Shown: positions 18,388-27,111, numbered from the stretch's first letter. The stretch: DNA of 64,000 nucleotides from Cognatundibacterium curvum (GCF_014284235.1 NZ_JACOGD010000003.1:62001-126000); one strand, 5' to 3'. Notes: generated by a model from the sequence alone, not told the origin. Made by a program: numbers and translations.

Positions 18388-19548
18388 GTGACTTTATTTT
18401 TTTTGAACCGGGTCTGGTGGCGCCGGGTGCAGGCGATGACCTGGAAAGAGTTATTGCAATTGTTGCGCGATCCAGTCTTACTGGTATTCGTGCTGTATGC
18501 ATTTACTGCCGATATTTATAACGCAGCGTCCGGCGTGTCATTCCAGTTAAATAATGCGGCATTAGTCTTGTCGGATAGTGATCGCACAGCTGCATCGCGT
18601 GAGCTGGCGGCACGTTTTATGCCGCCGGAATTTCGCTGGGCCGGAGCCATGACACATCCAGAGCAGGGGCAGCAAATGCTGGATGATGGCAAGGCGATGG
18701 CGGTGCTGGATATACCGCCTGGCTTTGGTGCTGCACTTGCACGTGGTGATGGCACTGCTGTGCAGATGCAGATTGATGCTTCCAATTCGGTGCAGGGTTT
18801 TCTGGCAGCGGTGGATGCGACCCAGATCATTGCGCGCTATGGACTGGAGCAAAGCGCCAGCCGGCTCGGTGTAGACCTCAGCAGTGGGCTGTCTAGCGGC
18901 CCGGTGATCAGTAATCACACCCGGGTCTGGTTCAACCCGAATCAGAACGATGCCTGGTTTATGGGGATTTCTGAATTGCTGAATGTCGTGACCTTGTTTT
19001 CCATGCTGTTGCCAGCGGCCGCTATGGTCAGGGAAAAAGAACGTGGCACGATAGAGCAATTGCTGGTGTCGCCGCTGTCGCCGCTGCAAATCATGCTGCC
19101 TAAGATTATTGCGATGGTGGCGGTGATCTTAGGTGGTACCGCACTGGGTCTGTTCGGTGTGCTGATACCGGTATTTTCTATACCGGTGGCAGGCAGTTTG
19201 CTGCTGTTTTTTGCACTGACCACGGTGTATGTGAGTACGCTGGCAGGTATAGGTATAGGCATTGCAACCGTCACCCGCAATATGGCGCAGGCTGGCATGA
19301 TGGTAATCCTGATACTGGCACCGATGATGTTTTTATCCGGCGCCTGGACGCCGCCGGAAGCCATGCCCGCCGTCATGCGCTGGGGGATGTATGTGTCGCC
19401 GCTGTATTACTACATCAATGCCAGTTACGGCATCCTGATGAAGGGAGCGGGTATCACCGTGTTATGGCCCATGTTTGCAGGCATAGTCGTGCTTGGCTTG
19501 CTGGTACGCAGCGTGACCATGCTGCGTTTTAAAAAACAATTTCAATGA
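18388..19548 (+). CDS. ABC-2 type permease, second copy
   Basis: The product has 386 residues with the same topology as the preceding permease and the conserved VREKERGTIEQLLVSPLS segment typical of the family. The start is GTG, with a clear aaggga ribosome-binding site 9-10 bases before it. It lies 12 bases after the first permease and forms the partner half of the exporter channel. It ends the exporter part of the operon; fabI follows after 48 bases. Confidence 0.9.
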   Translation: MTLFFLNRVWWRRVQAMTWKELLQLLRDPVLLVFVLYAFTADIYNAASGVSFQLNNAALVLSDSDRTAASRELAARFMPPEFRWAGAMTHPEQGQQMLDDGKAMAVLDIPPGFGAALARGDGTAVQMQIDASNSVQGFLAAVDATQIIARYGLEQSASRLGVDLSSGLSSGPVISNHTRVWFNPNQNDAWFMGISELLNVVTLFSMLLPAAAMVREKERGTIEQLLVSPLSPLQIMLPKIIAMVAVILGGTALGLFGVLIPVFSIPVAGSLLLFFALTTVYVSTLAGIGIGIATVTRNMAQAGMMVILILAPMMFLSGAWTPPEAMPAVMRWGMYVSPLYYYINASYGILMKGAGITVLWPMFAGIVVLGLLVRSVTMLRFKKQFQ

Positions 19549-19596
19549 TCGCTGCAAAATTCTGCACAACGCTTTTTGACAGAAAAAGGATAAGCT

Positions 19597-20376
19597 ATGC
19601 ATCAAAATTCCGCTCCCATGTCCCTGCAAGGCAAACGTGGTTTGATTATCGGATTAGCCAATGAGCACAGTATCGCCTGGGGCTGTGCAAAAGTGGCGCA
19701 TGCGCTGGGGGCGCAACTGGTGCTCAGTTGTGTGAATGAAAAAGCAGCGCAATTTGTCGCGCCGCTGGCGCAGCAAGTTGAGGCGCCGCTGATCGTGTGT
19801 AATGTGGAGCAGGAAGATGCACTGGCCAAGCTGGTGCAGCAGGCGACAGCAGGCGGGCAGCAAATTGACTTTGTGATTCACTCTATCGCCTGGGCACCGC
19901 TGGAGGATTTGCACGGACGAGTGATCGACAGTTCTGCCACAGGTTTTTGCCGTGCGATGGATATTTCTTGTCATTCCTTTGCACGTCTGGCTAAGCTATG
20001 TGAACCGCATCTGAGCCCATCGGCCAGTCTGATCACGATGACTTATCTGGGCGCGGCGGAAGCGGTTGATCATTATGGCCTGATGGGGCCGGTCAAGGCG
20101 GCGCTGGAATCGCTGGTGCGCTATCTGGCCTCTGAGATGGGCCCGGCCGGAACCCGTGTGCATGCGGTCTCGCCTGGACCGGTGCCAACCCGCGCCGCAT
20201 CTGGCTTACAGGATTTTGACGGCTTGATGGACAAGGCCAGACAGCGCGCGCCTTTGCGTCGTCTGGTGACATTGGATGAAATTGGTCAGCTGGCCGCATT
20301 TCTGGTCAGCGATGCAGCTTCCGGCATGACGGGGCAGACCCTGTATGTCGATGGCGGCTATCACATCGTGAATTAA
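19597..20376 (+). CDS. fabI: enoyl-[acyl-carrier-protein] reductase (NADH), FabI type
   Basis: The product reduces trans-2-enoyl-ACP in the last step of the fatty-acid elongation cycle. It has 259 residues. The cofactor loop is GLANEHSIAWG, matching the FabI pattern, and the active-site residues Tyr150, Tyr160 and Lys167 have exactly the FabI spacing (Y-x9-Y-x6-K). The ATG at 19597 has an aagga site; an ATG at 19618 is possible. It sits between an exporter and pta-ackA in the FNR-box cluster, so it is probably a second, condition-specific reductase that uses NADH and acyl units under low oxygen, not the main housekeeping copy (inference). Confidence 0.9.
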   Translation: MHQNSAPMSLQGKRGLIIGLANEHSIAWGCAKVAHALGAQLVLSCVNEKAAQFVAPLAQQVEAPLIVCNVEQEDALAKLVQQATAGGQQIDFVIHSIAWAPLEDLHGRVIDSSATGFCRAMDISCHSFARLAKLCEPHLSPSASLITMTYLGAAEAVDHYGLMGPVKAALESLVRYLASEMGPAGTRVHAVSPGPVPTRAASGLQDFDGLMDKARQRAPLRRLVTLDEIGQLAAFLVSDAASGMTGQTLYVDGGYHIVN

Positions 20377-20385
20377 GGAAAAGAG

Positions 20386-21810
20386 ATGAATGATCCTGTG
20401 TATCCGGTCGCCAGCGACCAGCAACAGATAGTGAATGTGGTGTATGACGATCTCTACATCGGACAACGCGCCAGTACCGAAAGAACCCTGACACATGCTG
20501 ATATTCAGGCTTTCGCTACGGTCTCCGGTGATGTCAATCCGGCGCATCTGGATGCGGAATATGCAGACGCCACGCTGTTCCATGGCGTGATCGCGCATGG
20601 CATGTGGGGCGGCGCGCTGATCTCGGCGGTACTCGGTACCCAGTTGCCGGGGCCAGGTACGATTTATCTGGAACAGAATCTGCATTTCTGTAAGCCTGTG
20701 CATATCGGTGATGCGCTCACGGTGTCGGTGACTGTGACCGCCAAAGAGGATGAAAAAAAACGCGTCACCCTCGCGTGTGAAATCCTGAATCAGAAAGGCG
20801 TGACCGTGGTATCGGGTACGGCACTGGTGATCGCACCAACGTTGGCGGTCGCACGTCCGCGCGCACATTTGCCTACCCTCGCCATGTTCGATCTGGGCGC
20901 TCGTCAGCAAGCGCTGATACACAGCGTGGACGATCTGGCGCCAGTGCTGTGCGCCGTGGTTCATCCCTGCGATGCAGAATCACTTAAAGGCGCACTCGAT
21001 GCGGCGCGTCAGGGACTGATCATTCCGGTATTGGTGGCACCTGCCGCCCGGTTGGCGCAATTAGCCAGCGAAGCCGGGTTGTCACTGGATGGCATACGCA
21101 TCGTCGATGTGCCGCACAGTCACGCTGCCGCAGAAACAGCAGTACAGATGGCGGCCAATGGCGAGGTAGAGTCGCTGATGAAGGGCAGTCTGCATACCGA
21201 TGAGCTGATGTCAGCAGTCGTGCAATGCACGGCTATGCGCACCAAGCGCCGGCTGTCGCATGTATTTCATCTGGATGTGCCTATGTACCATAAGGTCTTA
21301 TTGCTGACCGATGCGGCGCTGAATATCGCACCCGGTCTCAATGAAAAAGCTGACATCCTGCAGAATGCGATAGAACTGGCCCATGCATTGCAGATCAGCC
21401 AGCCTAAAGTCGCATTGCTGGCCGCAGTCGAAAGTGTGAACGCTAAAATGCAATCCACGATTGATGCTGCCGCGCTGTGCAAAATGGCAGACCGCAAGCA
21501 AATCACAGGCGCATTGATCGATGGCCCGCTGGCTTTTGATAATGCGATCTCTGCTGAGGCAGCACGCATCAAGGGCATACAGTCGCCAGTCGCAGGGGAC
21601 GTCGATATTCTGATGGTGCCGGATCTGGAATCCGGCAATATGATGGCGAAACAATTTGAATATCTGGCCGGTGCCGCCACCTGTGGCATTGTGCTGGGTG
21701 CCCGCGTACCGATTGCGCTGACCAGCCGTGCCGATGGCGCCAGTGCGCGTGTCGCATCGGCTGCGCTGGTCAAATTACTGGCGCATCAATACCGGAAAAA
21801 AGCACCATGA
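20386..21810 (+). CDS. bifunctional MaoC-like enoyl hydratase / phosphate acyl(acetyl, butyryl)transferase
   Basis: This is a fusion of 474 residues. Residues about 15-150 form a MaoC hot-dog domain ((R)-specific enoyl-CoA hydratase type: TERTLTHADIQAFATVSGDVNPAHLD, then a HGVIAHGMW active-site region). Residues about 165-474 form a PTA_PTB phosphotransacylase domain. The hydratase could supply (R)-3-hydroxyacyl-CoA to PhaC, while the transferase converts acyl-CoA to acyl-phosphate for the kinase encoded next. It starts 9 bases after fabI and overlaps ackA by 4 bases. The fusion is known in Burkholderiales and alphaproteobacteria. The preferred acyl chain (acetyl or butyryl) cannot be told from sequence. 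Confidence 0.9.
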   Translation: MNDPVYPVASDQQQIVNVVYDDLYIGQRASTERTLTHADIQAFATVSGDVNPAHLDAEYADATLFHGVIAHGMWGGALISAVLGTQLPGPGTIYLEQNLHFCKPVHIGDALTVSVTVTAKEDEKKRVTLACEILNQKGVTVVSGTALVIAPTLAVARPRAHLPTLAMFDLGARQQALIHSVDDLAPVLCAVVHPCDAESLKGALDAARQGLIIPVLVAPAARLAQLASEAGLSLDGIRIVDVPHSHAAAETAVQMAANGEVESLMKGSLHTDELMSAVVQCTAMRTKRRLSHVFHLDVPMYHKVLLLTDAALNIAPGLNEKADILQNAIELAHALQISQPKVALLAAVESVNAKMQSTIDAAALCKMADRKQITGALIDGPLAFDNAISAEAARIKGIQSPVAGDVDILMVPDLESGNMMAKQFEYLAGAATCGIVLGARVPIALTSRADGASARVASAALVKLLAHQYRKKAP

Positions 21811-23006
21811 GTCGCGCGATTCTGGCGGTGAATTCGGGTTCCTCCAGTATTAAATTTGCGCTGTACCAGTTAGTGCAGCAGGAACTAGGCGAGGTGATAT
21901 TGTCTGGTCTGGCCGAAGGTCTGGAGCCGGGCGGACAACCACGTGCCACCCTGCGTTATGACGGCGAACAACATGCGCTGACGCTGCTGGCAGAGTCTGT
22001 TACCGGGGACGCGTTTCACGCCATGCTGACACTGCTGCGCGAACAGATAGGCTTACACAGCGATGGTGCGCAAATCGTCGCGGTGGCGCATCGCGTGGTG
22101 CATGGTGGTGAACGCTGCGCCAATTCAGTGGTGGTGGATGAGGCGATGCTGACTTATCTGCGCAGCCTGCACCATCTGGCACCGCTGCATCAGCCGCATA
22201 ATCTGGACGGTGTCGAAGCCTTCCGCGCCGCCTTTCCCGATTGTCTGCACGTGGCCTGTTTTGATACCGGCTTTCATGCGCAAATGCCGGAGCAGGAATA
22301 CCGCTTTGCCTTGCCCGCAGAACTGAGTCAGCAGGGCATACGACGCTATGGATTTCATGGTTTGTCTTACCGCTATGTCGCCAGTCATCTGGCGGACGTT
22401 TCGGCGCGCGCCGGTCAGCGCGTGATCATGGCGCATCTGGGCAATGGTGCCAGCCTGTGCGCGATGCGGCAGGGCGTCAGTATCGCCACCACCATGGGAT
22501 TTTCTGCGCTTGATGGCTTGATGATGGGCAGCCGCTGCGGCGCGCTCGACCCCGGTGTGCTGCTGCATTTGCTGCAGGATGGCTGGGATGCCAAACGCAT
22601 AGAAAACACGCTGTACAAGCAATCCGGTTTGCTCGGCGTATCCGGCATCTCGGCCGATATGCGCACCCTGCGCGCCTCATCCGACCCACGCGCCGCACTC
22701 GCAATACGCATGTTCGCCTACCGCATCCTGCGTGAATGCGGCGCACTGACAGCGGTGCTGGGCGGTATCGATGCCATCGCGTTCACCGGCGGCATCGGCG
22801 AGCATGACGTACAGCTACGCGCCGACGTCATCGCCGGTCTGCATTATCTGGGCCTGCGACTCGACCCTGCTGCAAACCACGCCGCCGACGGCAACGCCAT
22901 CTGCGCCATACATAGCACCGACAGCAGCGCAGAAATCTGGGTCATCCCCACTGACGAAGGCCGCATTGCGGCGCAGGATGCGGCACAGTTGTTGGCGTGT
23001 GCTTGA
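21807..23006 (+). CDS. ackA: acetate kinase family acyl kinase
   Basis: The product has 399 residues and phosphorylates ADP from acetyl-phosphate (reversible). Motifs are VNSGSSSIKFALY (phosphate-binding loop), HRVVHGGE, ACFDTGFHAQMP, MAHLGNGASL and GSRCGALDPG, all as in AckA. The start overlaps the transacylase stop (ATGA). With the upstream transferase it makes an acyl-CoA to acyl-phosphate to carboxylic acid route that yields ATP during oxygen limitation. Propionate or butyrate kinase activity is possible. A long hairpin follows the stop. Confidence 0.93.
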   Translation: MSRAILAVNSGSSSIKFALYQLVQQELGEVILSGLAEGLEPGGQPRATLRYDGEQHALTLLAESVTGDAFHAMLTLLREQIGLHSDGAQIVAVAHRVVHGGERCANSVVVDEAMLTYLRSLHHLAPLHQPHNLDGVEAFRAAFPDCLHVACFDTGFHAQMPEQEYRFALPAELSQQGIRRYGFHGLSYRYVASHLADVSARAGQRVIMAHLGNGASLCAMRQGVSIATTMGFSALDGLMMGSRCGALDPGVLLHLLQDGWDAKRIENTLYKQSGLLGVSGISADMRTLRASSDPRAALAIRMFAYRILRECGALTAVLGGIDAIAFTGGIGEHDVQLRADVIAGLHYLGLRLDPAANHAADGNAICAIHSTDSSAEIWVIPTDEGRIAAQDAAQLLACA

Positions 23007-23012
23007 TGTATT

Positions 23013-23045
23013 TGACTGGTTGATTGGCGCTCAATCAACCAGTCA
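23013..23045 (+). terminator. long perfect hairpin after ackA
   Basis: A 14-bp perfect inverted repeat (tgactggttgattg) with a 5-base loop begins 7 bases after the ackA stop. No T-run follows, so it may be a weak terminator or an RNA-stabilising 3' structure. Confidence 0.6.
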
Positions 23046-23173
23046 ATTCACATGTAATGTATTATCTAAAGTGAAAACATTCCCTTCAATTTAACTTGTG
23101 TTTTTCGTCGCACTATAAAGACGTCTTTGTGTTTCAGTGCGGCGGGTACATTCTATTCGTCAGGTTATATGTA

Positions 23174-23806
23174 ATGCCTCGCCACTCTTTCAATGCAACG
23201 TTTGCAGACGGCTCTGATGCTAATTCTGAGTTAAGGAATTTTGCTAATCAAATCCGACTTGATTCCATATTTGAGGATCGATTCAGTTTTTTGCTCTTGC
23301 TTCAATTGTTTGCAGCGTTTAAGTCTGGACACTTAGATCCTACAAAAGTAATCAGCCAAATAAGGGCACTAGAGGGATTGGAAGAAAATATTGGACTCAA
23401 AGCAGCTACTGTATTTACACGTACCCCACTTAAAGGATTGTGGCATCAACATTATCTTGAGGATGGAATAGCAAGTTTTGCTAAAAACATTCACAAAGGT
23501 ATCGATAAATTTGGAATACCTTATTTCGAGCAAAAAATTGTAGAGGCAGATGCTGCCGGGGAGCGCAGGTGGGTGGTCGAGACCGATACCCCTCATATCG
23601 TAAATGATATAGTTTCCGGCAGTTGGGATCGTCTCGTTAAATCAAAGTCCTTAACTGGAGAGTGGCTAATTTTCGCTAAATTTGAGAATAAAAATTATTA
23701 TTTATGTATAGGTAAACATGATAGTGGCGACGATTATTTACGATCACAAATTGATGCTGTATGTGTGCAAGAATTCCCTTTTTTGAAAAGCATTCTTAGC
23801 ACTTAA
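23174..23806 (+). CDS. hypothetical protein, AT-rich orphan gene
   Basis: The product has 210 residues from the ATG at 23174, which has an agg site upstream; a TTG at 23096 is in frame but unlikely. I recognise no family. The protein is soluble (no signal or membrane segment), mixed alpha/beta, with an N-terminal helical part (FLLLLQLFAAFKSG) and a C-terminal part rich in aromatic residues (WLIFAKFENKNYYLCIG). Base composition is clearly lower in GC than the ackA cluster to the left, which suggests acquisition by transfer. No partner gene is adjacent. Confidence 0.6.
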   Translation: MPRHSFNATFADGSDANSELRNFANQIRLDSIFEDRFSFLLLLQLFAAFKSGHLDPTKVISQIRALEGLEENIGLKAATVFTRTPLKGLWHQHYLEDGIASFAKNIHKGIDKFGIPYFEQKIVEADAAGERRWVVETDTPHIVNDIVSGSWDRLVKSKSLTGEWLIFAKFENKNYYLCIGKHDSGDDYLRSQIDAVCVQEFPFLKSILST

Positions 23807-23889
23807 GTTGTGAACAATTCCCGATAACTCGTTTGAATCATCTAATTTTTTTAGATAGAACTTGACCAAGTGTTGACCTAATTAATTAC

Positions 23890-23940
23890 TGCAAGTTACG
23901 CAACGCGGTAAGGCGCATCGCGAAGCTCCCTACGTGCTGA
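23890..23940. repeat. degenerate copy of dispersed palindromic repeat
   Basis: The stretch contains gcaacgcggtaaggcgcatcg followed by gaagctccctacgtgctga. The reverse complement resembles the tagggcgcatc...gatgcgcc core of the copies at 24448 and 26154. The gcaacgcggtaagg part recurs at about 27379. Confidence 0.5.
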
Positions 23941-23999
23941 TGTTATGTGATAAAACTTAGTTTTTGCGCACTTTGTCTTTATCGAATAGGTCAATGATC

Positions 24000-24416
24000 A
24001 TGGCAACAGATAACATCCGAAAAAACATCATGTTGACTCAGCCCAGATTCGTTCTTGCGGTACCTGGCCTCAAAGTGTCTGTCCCTTTTTATCGCGATAA
24101 GTTGGGAATGGATGTTGAATTTGAAGAGGGTGGCTGGTGTTTTCTGTCCAGGGATAATTTTTCGCTCATGCTTGGCGAATGCCCTGACGCGATTGCGCCT
24201 AAGGCCTTAGGTGATCATTCCTATTTTGCCTACATCACGGTTACGGATGCGACAGCTTTGTTTGAAGAGTTTAATTCGAAGCTGGTCGAGATGATGAAAC
24301 CTTTGACGGATGAACCTTGGGGGATGAGAGAGTTCGGCATCGTATCCGTTGATGGGCATAGGATAATGTTTGGCGAAGAACTGGATTCAAATCAGGATGT
24401 CAGTCTCAACAGCTAA
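24000..24416 (+). CDS. VOC / glyoxalase-bleomycin-resistance fold protein
   Basis: The product has 138 residues from the ATG at 24000; an ATG at 23994 and a TTG at 23964 are in frame, and the agg at 23988-23990 fits the first two. It has a single VOC module: FVLAVPGLKVSVPFYRDKLGMDVEFEEGG at the start (too long to be chance), then the central EFNSKLVEM and the C-terminal REFGIVSVDGHRIMFGEE, in which the final Glu is a usual metal ligand. Members bind metals or small ligands in many roles, so the substrate cannot be assigned. It lies in a region of lower GC with dispersed repeats on both sides. Confidence 0.75.
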   Translation: MATDNIRKNIMLTQPRFVLAVPGLKVSVPFYRDKLGMDVEFEEGGWCFLSRDNFSLMLGECPDAIAPKALGDHSYFAYITVTDATALFEEFNSKLVEMMKPLTDEPWGMREFGIVSVDGHRIMFGEELDSNQDVSLNS

Positions 24417-24447
24417 AGTTCATACCCATACACTCAGCGTAGTCAGG

Positions 24448-24488
24448 TGCAATCCTGAGGCAGGGCGCATCACGATGCGCCGGATGTG
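24448..24488. repeat. 41-bp dispersed palindromic repeat, copy A
   Basis: It begins tgcaatcctgaggcaggg and contains the near-palindrome ggcgcatcacgatgcgcc. It matches copy B at 26154-26194 at 39 of 41 bases, in the same orientation. The two copies flank the S41-like gene. Confidence 0.8.
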
Positions 24489-24690
24489 CCATCTCGTTTT
24501 TTCTGTCCTCTTTGTTTTCTTTCCCTCAAATTCAACACAGAATTAGCATCCCTTGATCAGGTCGACGGGTGCTGAGTCGCCGGGATTTGAAGTTGCTGAT
24601 TTATTATTTTTAGCTAATTTGCTGCTATAGTTGCAACTTTTAGGCGTGGTCACACATTCGCTGTCTATGGAAATTGGAAGATCGTAAACT

Positions 24691-26058
24691 ATGCAGAACA
24701 TCCGGTACTTTTTGCGTCAGGCAGTTGATTCGTTGCGGGCATGGTGGCTGGTGCTTGTGCTGTTGTCTGTTAGCGCCAGTCATGCACAGGCCTGGGAACA
24801 TCAGACGCTGACATGGCCAAAGCCAGATATCCAGACATTTAGCCAGCAAGAGATCGCAACGCCTTGCACGGACTGTCTGTTGGAATTGCGCCTGCCGCTG
24901 AAGCAGAGTGCAAATGCGGCGCCAGGCTTTGTTTATCTGAGTGCCTGGCGTGGGCAACAGATGCTGCGGCATTACATTAGCAGCCTGCCTTCAGGGACGG
25001 CAACTGCGTTACGTGTATTGGCCTGGGCACCGCCGGAGACGGAACGATTACAACTCAGTTTTGTGCATCCTCGTGGCGAGGACTGGCGCTGGGGACAAGC
25101 ACAACTCATTTGGTTACCAATCGGCGACAAACGGCAAGCTGCTCAACCTGACTTCGTACTGCAACAGCAAATGCAGCGTATTGAACAGCAAGCGATGTTT
25201 GCGCCGACGATGGGATGGGGTGCCTGGCGTGCAATGATGGAACGAAGCAGGCATGCGCTGGCAGCGAAGGACAGGAATCTGGTATTGCAACTCGGCCTCA
25301 ATCTGTTGGCAGAACCGGTTCCCCATTCCCGTATCCTACCTGCGCGGGGTGGCCGGGCGCCCGCCTTGGCATCTGCTGCCGCTACTGCCGTGCCGCAGAT
25401 GCAGCTGGAGTGGCCAGCGCCGGGCGTAGCCTATCTGGCTTTGCCGGGGTTTGGCGCTCCGCAACCTGAATTACGTCAGGCCTATGCTGATCGTCTGGGT
25501 GCATTGTTGCAGCAGCTAAGCGGCGCTTGTGGCCTGATTCTGGATTTACGCGCGCATGGTGGTGGTGCAATTGGTCCCCCTTTAGCTGGCTTTAGCCCAT
25601 TATTTGAAGAAGGACAATTGCTGGGTTGGTGGAAGAATGCGCGGTCTGAAAAAACCATGATACGTCTGACGCATGGCACTTACCAGGAATTAGAGCATGG
25701 CAAACAAATGCAGCCCGATGTGGCATTGGCAGCGCAATGGCGTCAGCCGCAAACCAGCTTGCCGCTGGCATTGGTAACCGGGCCGGGCACTGCCAGTGCA
25801 TCAGAAATTCTGGCTGCACTACTGCAGCAGCGGCCCGCCACCCGCAGTTTCGGTGAGGGCAGTGCAGGGCAATTAAATGGTGTCAGCTCCTGGTTGCTGC
25901 CAGACGGTGCAAGGCTCGCCCTGGTCACCCATGTGCTGCATACTGCCGATGGTAAGGAAGTGCCGGCTCAGTTCCAGCCACAACAGCAGACGGCTGCAGC
26001 TTTGCCAGCAGCCATGGAGTGGTTGCAATCATCGTGCCGCAAGCCAGAAATTCAATGA
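24691..26058 (+). CDS. S41-family (C-terminal-processing-like) exported protein
   Basis: The product has 455 residues with an N-terminal signal (SLRAWWLVLVLLSVSASHAQA) and a C-terminal S41 peptidase domain. The segment GLILDLRAHGGG and the nucleophile region GPGTASASEILAALLQ are diagnostic. The lysine that CtpA/Prc enzymes place about 25 residues after the serine (GEKTFGKG type) is not visible; the sequence there is FGEGSAGQLNG, closer to tricorn-like S41B members. No PDZ domain is evident. It may be a periplasmic protease or a catalytically altered homologue. A 41-bp repeat flanks it on each side, suggesting it entered as a unit. Confidence 0.75.
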   Translation: MQNIRYFLRQAVDSLRAWWLVLVLLSVSASHAQAWEHQTLTWPKPDIQTFSQQEIATPCTDCLLELRLPLKQSANAAPGFVYLSAWRGQQMLRHYISSLPSGTATALRVLAWAPPETERLQLSFVHPRGEDWRWGQAQLIWLPIGDKRQAAQPDFVLQQQMQRIEQQAMFAPTMGWGAWRAMMERSRHALAAKDRNLVLQLGLNLLAEPVPHSRILPARGGRAPALASAAATAVPQMQLEWPAPGVAYLALPGFGAPQPELRQAYADRLGALLQQLSGACGLILDLRAHGGGAIGPPLAGFSPLFEEGQLLGWWKNARSEKTMIRLTHGTYQELEHGKQMQPDVALAAQWRQPQTSLPLALVTGPGTASASEILAALLQQRPATRSFGEGSAGQLNGVSSWLLPDGARLALVTHVLHTADGKEVPAQFQPQQQTAAALPAAMEWLQSSCRKPEIQ

Positions 26059-26153
26059 ATTTGCTCTTTGTTTTATGACGGTCCGGCGCAGAAAACTACG
26101 TAAAAAGCTAACAGAAGATTTCCGGCCCCAATATTCAGCTCAACACGGCAAGA

Positions 26154-26194
26154 TGCAATCCTGAGGTAGGGCGCATCATGATGCGCCGGATGTG
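26154..26194. repeat. 41-bp dispersed palindromic repeat, copy B
   Basis: It begins tgcaatcctgaggtaggg and contains the perfect 18-bp palindrome ggcgcatcatgatgcgcc. It is a direct repeat of copy A at 24448. Confidence 0.85.
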
Positions 26195-26475
26195 GACGAA
26201 GTTTACAGCTACCCAGTCAGGAATGACTGAGTCGATAGCGTTTCAGATCGGCTTTATTTGAGTTTTCTCGTTTAGTGGAAGCTGGTGTGTAGCCTTACGA
26301 TAGCGCAGTCTGTGAATTGAAATAACTTGATGATAATAGCTAATGCATGCTGCGCATCGCGATGTGCCCTAGGTGCTGTTTCCTCTTCAGCAGCTAAAGT
26401 GGAAAAAAACAAAGAAGATCAGCAGGAATTCAAACGTCGCTCATATTGCTCAGGCCTCCATACGGCGCATCTTGA
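26195..26475. other. non-coding stretch with two decayed inverted repeat copies
   Basis: From 26059 to 26475 I see no gene. Besides copy B there are two copies in the opposite orientation: a degenerate one at 26350-26374 (tgcgcatcgcgatgtgcccta) and a clearer one at 26464-26487 (ggcgcatcttgatgcgccctacc). The latter ends just before the toxin remnant. Confidence 0.6.
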
Positions 26476-26658
26476 TGCGCCCTACCAAAGGTTTACGCCT
26501 TACGGCCTTACAAATTCATATATAACGATGCTATGGAAGTTAGGGTAATTGATCCAACTTCAGGCTTTAAACCTGGGACAATTACATCTTCTCAAAGTTA
26601 TTTTGATACGTTAGGTAATCGATTATTTTACAAAAATGGTCAATGGACTTCATTTTGA
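26476..26658 (+). pseudogene. C-terminal tail of a polymorphic toxin (remnant)
   Basis: The frame is open from 26476 to the stop at 26656-26658. From 26521 it reads YNDAMEVRVIDPTS, then KPGTITSSQSYFDTLGNRL and ends NGQWTSF. The pattern VRVxDPT...SYF...G resembles the extreme C-terminus of CdiA/Rhs-type secreted toxins. The toxin body is missing; directly upstream is a dispersed palindromic repeat. An intact 146-residue gene of immunity-like character follows after 12 bases. The assignment rests on motif memory only. A free-standing 41-residue ORF from the ATG at 26533 is the alternative. Confidence 0.45.
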
Positions 26659-26670
26659 TAATAGGAATTT

Positions 26671-27111
26671 ATGAGTGACATAGATTTGACTCAATCTCTA
26701 ACTATCGGATCATCGATATTTGGATTTAAATTAGGCGCATCCTTTGATGCAACGTTGCGAATTATTGATCCATCTTTTCTTTTTGATGGAAATGATAATC
26801 TCCACTTATTTTTTGAGCGCAATATTACTTGGAAACTTAACAAATACCCTTATGGACTGGAGGGGGAGTCATATGAGGTTTTATCATATAGCAATGACTC
26901 TCTGCAGCTTGTATTTAATGCTGGTGTTTTAACTGATGTAATTCTGGGTGGCGAATATAAAGGTAATTTTTGGGGCATTCGAATAGGTGATCAGTTGCCT
27001 AAAAAAATTGAATGCTATGAAGTGTTCTTCAATGATCAACAAGATGAATTTCTATTGAGAAATGAGAATGGTTTTTTTGAATGGAATTTCAATTGGAACA
27101 GATCATCGTAG
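26671..27111 (+). CDS. probable immunity protein (hypothetical)
   Basis: The product is a 146-residue acidic, aromatic-rich soluble protein without recognised domains. It has an aggaa ribosome-binding site before the ATG. It directly follows the toxin tail remnant, is low in GC like that remnant, and is of normal immunity-protein size. The inferred role is protection against the toxin whose 3' end remains upstream, i.e. an orphan immunity gene. Sequence alone does not prove this. Confidence 0.5.
   Translation: MSDIDLTQSLTIGSSIFGFKLGASFDATLRIIDPSFLFDGNDNLHLFFERNITWKLNKYPYGLEGESYEVLSYSNDSLQLVFNAGVLTDVILGGEYKGNFWGIRIGDQLPKKIECYEVFFNDQQDEFLLRNENGFFEWNFNWNRSS

Noticed and set aside
23013..23045. 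ttgattg...caatcaa near ackA as a second FNR box
   Set aside because: The half-sites are 9 bases apart instead of 4 and are part of a 14-bp transcript-end hairpin.
26327..26548. Plus-strand ORF of 73 codons before the immunity-like gene
   Set aside because: It is built from dispersed repeat sequence, uses a different frame from the toxin-like tail, and has no coding features.
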